NCBI GenBank assembly: GCA_905234575.1
Contig: CAJOIG010000072.1
Coordinates: 1 to 7,814 of the forward strand
DNA: 7,814 nt
Reading direction: 5' to 3'
Origin: an uncultured Oscillospiraceae bacterium
GTDB taxonomy: Bacteria > Bacillota > Clostridia > Oscillospirales > Oscillospiraceae
Shown here: positions 1 through 5,544 of the stretch, piece after piece
How positions within the stretch are numbered: the first letter of the stretch is position 1
Layout: every line of letters begins with the position of its first letter
The notes under the pieces: model-generated
Database searches by the model: none
The model's input: the letters and a program-made list of their open reading frames with translations, nothing else
What the model was told of the DNA's origin: nothing
Program-made: the position numbers and the translations under genes

Positions 1-1
1 G

Positions 2-967
2 AAGCTCGTGGACCAGATGCGGTACTTTTATCCTACGCTGCTGACGGAATACCCCTCCGGCATGCGGACGCAGAAGCTCCTGGCTTCGAAGATGTTCGGA
101 GTGGGGGAGGACCGCCTTCTCGTCGGCAACGGCGCGGCGGAGCTCATTAACACCCTGGGCCGCACGATGCGGGGCAGGACGGCCCTGTCCATCCCGGCCT
201 TCAACGAATATGTCCGCTGCTTCCCCGACTGCGAGATCGTCCCGCTGAACGCCGCGGCGCACGACTTCCGGTTCGACCTCGGCGAGCTGCTGCTGGCCGC
301 GGAGGAATGCGACAATCTTTTCCTCATCAACCCGGACAACCCATCGGGCGCGTTCCTTGAAAAGGATGAGCTGTTCCGCCTGGCCGAGGCCTGCGAGGTG
401 CACGACACGCGCCTGGTGGTGGACGAGAGCTTCGTCGATTTCGCCGCGCAGGAAAGACGCTTCACGCTTTTGAGCGACGAGGTCCTCGACCGCTTCCCGC
501 ACATGCTGGTGATGAAGAGTATATCGAAGTCCTACGGCGTGCCGGGCCTGCGCCTCGGCGTCTGCGCGAGCGCGGACACCGGCTGGATCGAGCGTCTTCG
601 CGGCCTTCTCCCGGTGTGGAACATCAATTCCTTCGCGGAGTATTTCCTGCAGATCTTCGGGCTCTACGCGAAGGATTATCAGGCCGCCTGCGACGAGATC
701 GTCCACCGCCGCGAGGAGATGATCGAGCGCCTGTCCCGGTTTTCTTTCCTTACGCCGTACCCCTCGGAAGCGAACTACGTGATGTGCCGGGTGGATGGGC
801 TGTCCTCCAAGGACCTAGCGAGCCGCCTGCTTCGGGAGGATGATCTGCTCCTGAAGGACCTCTCTCCGAAAAACGGCTTCGACGGCCGGGATTTCATCCG
901 AATCGCTGTTCGTGACAGCTCCGACAACGAAGCGCTGTACAAAGCCTTTGAAAAGATCGAGGCGTGA
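2..967 (+). CDS. PLP-dependent class I/II aminotransferase (HisC/CobD-like), 5' end cut by window edge
   Basis: The reading frame is open to the left edge, so the N-terminus is missing; the GTG at 8 is an internal Val, not a start, and 321 codons are visible. Fold-type I aminotransferase landmarks appear in order (numbered from the Val at position 8): GNGAAELI at 40-47 (cofactor phosphate loop), INPDNPSG at 107-114 (the NPxNPTG-type motif with the pyridine-contacting Asn), VVDESF at 137-142 (the Asp pairing with the PLP nitrogen), SISKSYGVPGLRLG at 171-184 with K174 as the Schiff-base lysine, and a C-terminal FIRIAVR with a carboxylate-binding Arg. The family is close to histidinol-phosphate aminotransferase and CobD. 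From memory, the SKSYGVPGLRLG style resembles aminotransferase halves fused to a sugar- or choline-phosphate nucleotidyltransferase, so a role in surface-glycan or phospho-head-group metabolism is possible. The substrate cannot be read from this fragment. It lies opposite to the aro operon and is unlikely to serve it. Confidence 0.85.
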   Translation, partial: KLVDQMRYFYPTLLTEYPSGMRTQKLLASKMFGVGEDRLLVGNGAAELINTLGRTMRGRTALSIPAFNEYVRCFPDCEIVPLNAAAHDFRFDLGELLLAAEECDNLFLINPDNPSGAFLEKDELFRLAEACEVHDTRLVVDESFVDFAAQERRFTLLSDEVLDRFPHMLVMKSISKSYGVPGLRLGVCASADTGWIERLRGLLPVWNINSFAEYFLQIFGLYAKDYQAACDEIVHRREEMIERLSRFSFLTPYPSEANYVMCRVDGLSSKDLASRLLREDDLLLKDLSPKNGFDGRDFIRIAVRDSSDNEALYKAFEKIEA

Positions 968-975
968 CGTTTTTC

Positions 976-1004
976 TTGCCAATCCCGCGCGTGCGTGGTA
1001 TACT
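976..1004 (+). promoter_or_regulatory. Sigma-A/sigma-70-type promoter with extended -10
   Basis: TTGCCA at 976-981 is the -35 element, followed by a 17-nt spacer and TATACT at 999-1004 as the -10. TG at 996-997, one base upstream of the hexamer, makes an extended -10. Five of six bases match consensus in each hexamer and the spacing is ideal. It begins 8 nt after the aminotransferase stop codon and would start RNA near 1010-1012, about 30 nt before the TTG start of the small membrane-protein gene. Confidence 0.8.
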
Positions 1005-1025
1005 CACATAACGAAAACTTTAGAA

Positions 1026-1032
1026 AGAAGGA
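1026..1032 (+). promoter_or_regulatory. Ribosome binding site that fixes the TTG start at 1040
   Basis: AGAAGGA at 1026-1032 is a good Shine-Dalgarno match lying 7 nt before a TTG codon at 1040-1042. The alternative in-frame GTG at 995 sits inside the promoter, upstream of the predicted transcription start, and has no comparable site. This site therefore selects TTG as the initiation codon. Confidence 0.75.
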
Positions 1033-1039
1033 TATACCC

Positions 1040-1306
1040 TTGAAAGCATTCCGTTTCGCGTTTTTCCTCACCGGCATCGGCGCGGCGCTGATGATTCCCG
1101 CCTGTGCGTATGTCGATCCCTCCGTGACCTCCATGGCGATCCAGGCCGTGGCGGGCGTCGTCGTGGCCGCTGCCGCCGTGGCGGGCGTGCTGTGGTCCAA
1201 GGCCAAGAAGAAGGCCAGGCAGGTCCTGAACATCGACGAAAACGCCGGCAAGACCGTCGAGGAGGACGTCGTCGTCCTCGAAGACACCGAGGAAAAAAAG
1301 GACTGA
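1040..1306 (+). CDS. Small membrane protein of the Y(I/V)DP type, function unknown, 88 aa
   Basis: The start is the TTG at 1040, chosen because a strong Shine-Dalgarno precedes it and the promoter -10 overlaps the longer GTG-initiated frame. The product has an N-terminal hydrophobic stretch (about residues 4-23) ending in ACA, a plausible signal peptidase I site, followed by YVDPSVTS. A second hydrophobic segment (about 32-52, rich in Ala and Val) leads to a Lys/Arg cluster SKAKKKAR at 53-60. The tail (61-88) is strongly acidic and contains NIDEN and VEEDVVV. The expected topology is one mature membrane span with a charged cytoplasmic tail following the basic cluster. From memory, short proteins with a YIDP motif, one span and a tail containing IDEN and VE recur in Clostridia, without an assigned function. 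It has its own promoter and a terminator downstream, so it is probably monocistronic. Confidence 0.8.
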   Translation: MKAFRFAFFLTGIGAALMIPACAYVDPSVTSMAIQAVAGVVVAAAAVAGVLWSKAKKKARQVLNIDENAGKTVEEDVVVLEDTEEKKD

Positions 1307-1324
1307 GCATCGCCCGAAAAGCAG

Positions 1325-1370
1325 AATAGAAGTGACCGTCGATCCGGATGCATCGACGGTCACTTCTATT
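1325..1370. terminator. Bidirectional intrinsic terminator, perfect 19-bp stem
   Basis: The arms 1325-1343 and 1352-1370 are exact reverse complements (19 bp) with an 8-nt loop at 1344-1351. The stem is GC-rich in its upper part and ends in AATAG/CTATT. On the + strand the descending arm ends in TTCTATTAT; on the - strand it ends in the same TTCTATT, then CTGCTTTTC. Neither side has a pure U run, but both are T-rich. It lies 18 nt after the + strand small gene and 38 nt after the stop of aroQ, which is the position expected for a shared terminator of convergent units. The remainder of 1307-1408 shows nothing else. Confidence 0.8.
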
Positions 1371-1408
1371 ATCATACCTGCGAACGATGGGAGATCACGG
1401 AAGAGGCC

Positions 1409-1840
1409 TCAGCCGTATTTCTCCGCCAGGTATTCGATGGCGAGCTTATAGCTGTCGAACCCCTGCCCGGCAAAGGTCTTCTCGCAGGCTATCCCGGGGT
1501 AGGAGACGCGGCGGAACTCCTCCCGGGCATTCACGTCGCTCAGATGCACCTCCACCGCCGGCAGAGCCACGGCCTTCAGCGCGTCCAGGATGGCGACGGA
1601 GGTGTGGGTATAGGCAGCGGGATTGATGACGATGCCGTCCACGACGCCGTAGGCCGACTGGATCATATCCACGAGCACGCCCTCGTGATTCGACTGGAAC
1701 ACCTCACACTCGATGCCGCGCTCGGCACAGGTCCGGCGCAGGAATGCGTCCAGATCGTCGTACGTCCGGCGCCCATAAATGTCCGGCTCCCGGATGCCCA
1801 GCATATTGAGATTCGGGCCGTTCAGGATGAGAAGCTTCAT
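1409..1840 (-). CDS. aroQ: 3-dehydroquinate dehydratase, type II
   Basis: This cytosolic enzyme removes water from 3-dehydroquinate to give 3-dehydroshikimate, the third step of the shikimate pathway. At 143 aa it is a full-length type II dehydroquinase. LNGPNLNMLGIREPDIYG at residues 6-23 carries the catalytic-loop Arg17 and Tyr22. FQSNHEG is at 48-54, INPAAYTHTS at 72-81 holds the substrate-contacting Asn73, and VEVHLSDVNAREEFRR at 96-111 supplies the general-acid His99 and Arg106. The commoner SN(V/I)HARE form reads SDVNARE here, a mild variation. The ATG overlaps the aroE-aroK stop as ATGA and has GGAGGA 6 nt upstream (1847-1852). It is the last gene of the operon; no type I aroD is present in the window, so this should be the dehydroquinase for the pathway. 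The symbol here denotes the dehydroquinase, not the AroQ class of chorismate mutase. Confidence 0.97.
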   Translation of the reverse strand: MKLLILNGPNLNMLGIREPDIYGRRTYDDLDAFLRRTCAERGIECEVFQSNHEGVLVDMIQSAYGVVDGIVINPAAYTHTSVAILDALKAVALPAVEVHLSDVNAREEFRRVSYPGIACEKTFAGQGFDSYKLAIEYLAEKYG

Positions 1841-3057
1841 GGCAGTTCCTCCAGGATAAGATCGATGGTGTGCTCCAATACCTCGTCGCTTTCCACGACG
1901 ATATCGGCGAAGTCGGCGTATAACTCCTTCCTCGCCCGGTACATGGCCTCGACGGAGTTCTTTTGTGACAGGGGACGCCCGTCGGTCGGCAGTTTTTCAA
2001 GGGCGCGCTTTATCCATACGGTAACACCGTTCTGGCGCAGGAGAGGCGCGTTTTCCGGACGGGTCACGCAGCCGCCGCCGGTGGCGATCACGAGCCCCGA
2101 ACGCTTTCCAAGGTCGCTTAGGACCGCCGTCTCCCGGACGCGGAAGCCCGACTCACCCTCGGCCGCGAAGATGGAAGGGATATCCATGCCGGCGCGTTCG
2201 GCAATCACCGCGTCGGCGTCAGTGAACTCCCGGGAAAGCCGATTCGCAAGTTCCCGCCCCACCGTGGTCTTTCCGCAGCCGGGCATACCGATGAGCACGA
2301 TATTCCGCATGGACCGGGCGAGATCCTCCGTGATCTCTCGGACCCGGTCGTCGGGAATCTCGATGCCCGCGAACTGCTCGGCACTGCGCCGTGCCTGCCC
2401 GACGAGCATCAACAGTCCTCCCGCCGCGGGGATGCCGCGGGCCTCGGCGTCCAGGATGAGCTTCGTTTTGAGAGGGTTGTAGATGAGGTCGAAGACCGCT
2501 TCACAGGCGGGAAAAGCAGAAAGGTCGACCACGGAAACGCCGTTTTTGGGATACATACCGACCGGTGTCGCGTTTACGAGTATTGAGGCGTCCGCGTGCT
2601 TTTCAAGATCGTCATAGCGGTCCGGTCCGCTGCGGGAAATGCGGATCACCGGGTCCGCGCCCATATCGCGCAGAGCGGCAAGCACGGCGAGCGAAGCGCC
2701 GCCTGTTCCGAATATGAGAGCCTTTTTCCTCGTGACCGGTACGCCGACACTTTTCACAAGGTCGGCAAAGCCCGCGTAATCCGTATTGTCCCCATGCCAG
2801 CCCTGTGCTGTTCGTACGAGGGTGTTGACGCTGCCGATGGCCTTTGCCGCGTCGGAGAGCGTGGCGCAGAAGGGGAGGACGGTCTTCTTGTACGGGATCG
2901 TCACGTTCATACCGGAAAGCTCCGTCGCGCTGAGGAAATGCTCCACATCTTCCGGCTCGACCTCGAACAGATCGTAGGGGTAACCGACGAGCTGTTTGTG
3001 GATCTCCGGGGACCAGGAGTGGCCGAGGGTCCGGCCCAGCAGTCCGAAGCTATCCAT
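1837..3057 (-). CDS. aroE/aroK: Bifunctional shikimate dehydrogenase-shikimate kinase (AroE-AroK fusion)
   Basis: One 406-aa frame encodes two successive pathway enzymes. Residues 1 to about 249 are AroE, which reduces 3-dehydroshikimate with NADPH: LGHSWSPEIH at 11-20 (shikimate-binding serines), NVTIPYK at 51-57 with catalytic Lys57, GSVNT at 75-79, GDNTD at 89-93 with catalytic Asp93, the Rossmann loop FGTGGAS at 116-122, ISRSG at 140-144 where NADP enzymes often have NRT, NATPVGMYP at 162-170, and VGQA at 219-222. Residues 250-406 are AroK, which phosphorylates shikimate with ATP: Walker A GMPGCGKTT at 257-265, DAD at 280-282, GESGFRVRE at 301-309 with Arg306, ATGGGC at 325-330, GRPLS at 360-364 (lid Arg361) and RARKELY at 374-380. 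There is almost no linker and no stop codon between the halves. The start ATG overlaps the chorismate mutase end by 8 nt, with GGAGGA 5 nt upstream; the open frame up to 3288 is only a shadow of the mutase gene. Confidence 0.95.
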   Translation of the reverse strand: MDSFGLLGRTLGHSWSPEIHKQLVGYPYDLFEVEPEDVEHFLSATELSGMNVTIPYKKTVLPFCATLSDAAKAIGSVNTLVRTAQGWHGDNTDYAGFADLVKSVGVPVTRKKALIFGTGGASLAVLAALRDMGADPVIRISRSGPDRYDDLEKHADASILVNATPVGMYPKNGVSVVDLSAFPACEAVFDLIYNPLKTKLILDAEARGIPAAGGLLMLVGQARRSAEQFAGIEIPDDRVREITEDLARSMRNIVLIGMPGCGKTTVGRELANRLSREFTDADAVIAERAGMDIPSIFAAEGESGFRVRETAVLSDLGKRSGLVIATGGGCVTRPENAPLLRQNGVTVWIKRALEKLPTDGRPLSQKNSVEAMYRARKELYADFADIVVESDEVLEHTIDLILEELP

Positions 3058-3325
3058 GGCGCTCCTCCAGGATCCGCGTCTGGTGGGCGCGGCTTGCGGC
3101 CAGGATCGTCTCAAACACCGCGGCGATGCCGTTGCCAGTCTCCTCACGGCAGGATCTTTTGATCCGGGCGAGCTTTTCCGCTTCCCGGGCCTGGTCCAGC
3201 ACGGGTTTCCCGGTGCGGTTCTTGACCTCGGCGATGGCGGCGGCGACATCCATGCGGCGCTCAAGAAGCGAAATGAGCTCTGCGTCAATGCCGTCGATCT
3301 GTTCGCGCAGCTCGGTCAGATCCAT
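3050..3325 (-). CDS. Chorismate mutase, AroQ class, monofunctional
   Basis: It rearranges chorismate to prephenate, the entry to phenylalanine and tyrosine. The 91-aa protein is the size of a single AroQ-fold domain. Aligned by eye with the E. coli chorismate mutase-prephenate dehydratase N-domain with a constant offset of 4, the active-site residues are kept: Arg7 (in LREQID), Arg24, Lys35, Asp44, Arg47 and Glu48 (in VLDQARE), with Ser78 and Gln82 near the C-terminus. No dehydratase, ACT or DAHP-synthase domain is attached, so it works as a free-standing enzyme feeding prephenate to TyrA from the same operon. The ATG lies within the last codons of aroC (10-nt overlap). AAAGGAGG at 3333-3340, 7 nt upstream, is one of the best ribosome binding sites in the operon. 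The stop is TAG, inside the aroE start region. Confidence 0.95.
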   Translation of the reverse strand: MDLTELREQIDGIDAELISLLERRMDVAAAIAEVKNRTGKPVLDQAREAEKLARIKRSCREETGNGIAAVFETILAASRAHQTRILEERHG

Positions 3326-4326
3326 GCGCCCGCCTCCTTTCCGGCATCGTAGATGGCGCAGGCGGCGGCTGCCTCGACCACAGGTACCGCCCGCGGCACG
3401 ATGCAGGGGTCGTGACGGCCCTGTACCGTGAGTTTCGTGTTGGTATGTGCTTTGAGGTCAACGCTGTCCTGCTCGATGCCGATGGAGGGCGTGGGTTTCA
3501 CGGCGACACGGAACACCAGCGGCATGCCGGTGGTGATTCCGCCCAAAATGCCTCCGGCGTGGTTCGTTTTTGTACGGATTGCGTCGGTCTCATCATAATA
3601 GAACGGATCGTTGTTCTCGCTGCCCCGCAGGGCGGCGGCTCCGAAGCCCGCGCCGAACTCCACGCCTTTGACGGCGGGGATGCCGAAAAGCACCTGTGCC
3701 AGCCGGTTTTCCATGCCGTCGAACATCGGGTCGCCAAGTCCGGCGGGTACTCCCTCACAGATACATTCGATGATGCCGCCGACGGAATCTCCCGCGGCCT
3801 TCGCCGTTTCGACAGCATGGCGCATGGCCTCCGGGTCCGTCTCCCCACCGATGGCGGCGGCTCTTGCCTGGATGGAAACGCCATGCTCCGCGAGAAGCTG
3901 CAGCGCCAGCCCTCCGGCGACGCACAGGGGCGCCGTCAGACGGCCGGAGAACTGTCCGCCGCCGGGCACGTCCCGACCGGCGCCGTATTTGATGTACGCG
4001 GTGTAATCCGCATGACCGGGACGGGGGATGCGGCGCAGCTCGTCGTAATCGCCTGCGCGGGTATTGGTATTCCAGATGAGAACGGTCATCGGTGAACCGC
4101 AGCAGATGCCGTCCGGGTTCAGGCCGGATAACACCTCTGTTTTGTCCGCCTCCCGGCGGGATGTGGAAAGGTCGTTCTTCCCCGGGGCACGACGGGCGAG
4201 AAAGGCGGATAGCCGATCCCAATCGGGGCGAAACCCGGTCGGTAAGCCTTCGATGGTAACGCCGATCGCGGGAGCATGGGACTGCCCCCAGATCGTGAAG
4301 TTGAAGAGGTTTCCGATGCGGTTCAT
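3316..4326 (-). CDS. aroC: Chorismate synthase
   Basis: It converts 5-enolpyruvylshikimate-3-phosphate to chorismate using reduced FMN. At 336 aa it is somewhat short for the family (often about 350-390). The order of motifs is complete: GQSHAPAIG at 14-22 with catalytic His17, RRAPGKNDLSTSRREADKTE at 45-64, RPGHADY at 102-108 with the second catalytic His105, GGGQFSGRLT at 122-131, GSENND at 235-240, TNHAGGILGGITTGMPL at 254-270 and GRHDPCIVPRAVPVVEA at 303-319. Several positions deviate from the usual pattern: GESHG reads GQSHA, and GGGRSSARET reads GGGQFSGRLT. This suggests a diverged clade rather than decay, because the frame is intact and the catalytic histidines are kept. The ATG overlaps the aroA stop as ATGA, with GGAGGA 6 nt upstream (4333-4338). 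The open frame continuing up to 5181 is antisense-like noise over aroA. Confidence 0.95.
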   Translation of the reverse strand: MNRIGNLFNFTIWGQSHAPAIGVTIEGLPTGFRPDWDRLSAFLARRAPGKNDLSTSRREADKTEVLSGLNPDGICCGSPMTVLIWNTNTRAGDYDELRRIPRPGHADYTAYIKYGAGRDVPGGGQFSGRLTAPLCVAGGLALQLLAEHGVSIQARAAAIGGETDPEAMRHAVETAKAAGDSVGGIIECICEGVPAGLGDPMFDGMENRLAQVLFGIPAVKGVEFGAGFGAAALRGSENNDPFYYDETDAIRTKTNHAGGILGGITTGMPLVFRVAVKPTPSIGIEQDSVDLKAHTNTKLTVQGRHDPCIVPRAVPVVEAAAACAIYDAGKEAGAWI

Positions 4327-5543
4327 GGTTCGTCCTCCAATGTCACCCGACCCCCAAGACGGCGGTAGTCGTCCCAGAAGGCAGGGTAGGATTTCCGTAC
4401 GGCGTCGGCCCCGTGCAGATGGACCGGCCCATCGCATGCCAGCGCAGCCACAGCGGCGCTCATGGCGATGCGGTGGTCGTTGTGACTCCATACCTCGCCG
4501 CCCCGCAGCCGACGCTGCCCCGTGACAACGAGACCATCCGGCAGTTCCTCGGCATTGCCGCCGATCGCTGTCAGAAGTTCGGCGGTCGTGCGAAGCCGGT
4601 CGCTCTCCTTGAGCCGCAGACGGGATGCGTTCGTAAAGCGCGTGGTCCCGGGACTGACGGCGGCAAGCACCGCGAGTACCGGCACGAGGTCCGGGATGTC
4701 CCGGCAGTCCACCACGGCGTCGCCCGCCGCGATACGAAGAGAAACCGATTCCACGGCGCGATCCCCCTGGGGAGAGGCGGGGTCGAGGCCCGGAATGCTG
4801 AGTGTACCGCCCAATATGCGGTCCGCGCAGATCCAGAAGGCAGCATTCGACCAGTCGCCCTCCACTTCGGAGTCGCCGGGCGTGTGATAGCGCTGTCCCG
4901 CCGGGATGAGATAGCTCTTGTCCGAGAAGGGAGTCTCCACGCCAAAAGCGGCAAGAGCCCGGGCCGTCATATCTATATATGACGCGGATTCGAGGTTGCC
5001 TGTCAGATGGATGATGGAGGCTGTTCCCGTCAGCGGCAAGGCAAAGAGAAGCCCGCTGATGAACTGGCTCGAAACGTCCGCGGCAAGGGTAAAGTCTCCG
5101 CCCTGAAAACGCCCGGACACATGGATCCTGTCCTTCTGCGCCCAGCGGAGCTCTGCGCCATGACGGCAAAGCTCTTCCCACAGGGGGGATAGGGGACGCT
5201 CCGGCAGGCGTCCGTGGAGGACAAGGTCCGCCTCAATCCCCAGAGCGCATACGACCGGCAGCAGAAAGCGCAGGGTGGAACCGGATTCTCCCACATCCAG
5301 TACCGCCTTTTTCGGAGGCGTTCCGGTCCTCACGGTAAACACCCCGTCGATATACTCGATGGATGCGCCGAGAGCCCGCAGGCAGTCTGCCGTGGCATCG
5401 ATGTCCGCGCTCGTGGTGGAGCAGCGAATACGGGTAGCGCCGTCCGCCAGAGCCGCGCAGATCAACAGGCGATGGGCATGGCTTTTGGAGGCGATAGCTG
5501 GGATCTCGCCCGCCAGTATGGATGGCTGTATGACGGCGATCAT
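4323..5543 (-). CDS. aroA: 3-phosphoshikimate 1-carboxyvinyltransferase (EPSP synthase)
   Basis: It transfers the enolpyruvyl group of PEP to shikimate-3-phosphate; this is the glyphosate target. The protein is 406 aa, slightly shorter than E. coli AroA (427). Recognisable sites are ASKSHAHR at 18-25 (Lys20 and Arg25, matching E. coli Lys22 and Arg27), GESGSTLRF at 85-93 in place of GNAGTAMRP, ERPL at 115-118, VSSQFISG at 157-164 for phosphate binding, ASYIDMT at 187-193, DIPDLVP at 282-288 with the catalytic Asp285, RLKESDRL at 310-317 with catalytic Glu313 and Arg316, NDHRIAM at 355-361 with Arg358, and VRKSYPAFW at 382-390 with Lys384. The start lies 1 nt after the aroB stop; the upstream sequence is only GGGGA at about 8 nt, the weakest ribosome site in the operon, so translation may rely on reinitiation by ribosomes finishing aroB. 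Confidence 0.96.
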   Translation of the reverse strand: MIAVIQPSILAGEIPAIASKSHAHRLLICAALADGATRIRCSTTSADIDATADCLRALGASIEYIDGVFTVRTGTPPKKAVLDVGESGSTLRFLLPVVCALGIEADLVLHGRLPERPLSPLWEELCRHGAELRWAQKDRIHVSGRFQGGDFTLAADVSSQFISGLLFALPLTGTASIIHLTGNLESASYIDMTARALAAFGVETPFSDKSYLIPAGQRYHTPGDSEVEGDWSNAAFWICADRILGGTLSIPGLDPASPQGDRAVESVSLRIAAGDAVVDCRDIPDLVPVLAVLAAVSPGTTRFTNASRLRLKESDRLRTTAELLTAIGGNAEELPDGLVVTGQRRLRGGEVWSHNDHRIAMSAAVAALACDGPVHLHGADAVRKSYPAFWDDYRRLGGRVTLEDEP

Positions 5544-5544
5544 G

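Noticed and set aside
995..1039. GTG start for the small membrane protein at 995
   Set aside because: The promoter -10 (999-1004) overlaps it, so it would not be in the transcript; the TTG at 1040 has the ribosome site.
1094..1105. Possible lipoprotein lipobox (IPAC) in the small membrane protein
   Set aside because: Proline at the -2 position does not fit the lipobox; ACA followed by YVDP fits signal peptidase I better, or an uncleaved anchor.
1004..1375. Antisense open frames across the small membrane-protein gene and terminator
   Set aside because: They run through the hairpin, lack ribosome sites and show no domain.
1544..2482. 312-codon open frame on the + strand opposite aroQ and aroE-aroK
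   Set aside because: Low-complexity Arg/Ser-rich translation typical of antisense shadows; the opposite strand carries clear aroQ and aroK motifs.
3058..3288. N-terminal extension of the aroE-aroK frame by 77 codons
   Set aside because: The extra translation is out-of-frame chorismate mutase sequence; the ATG at 3057 has an ideal Shine-Dalgarno and begins the AroE fold.
3412..4095. 227-codon open frame on the + strand opposite aroC
   Set aside because: No family features and fully covered by chorismate synthase on the - strand.
4327..5181. N-terminal extension of the aroC frame by 285 codons, suggesting a large fusion
   Set aside because: It is a shadow of aroA in another frame; no domain is seen, and aroC has its own SD and an ATGA start overlap.
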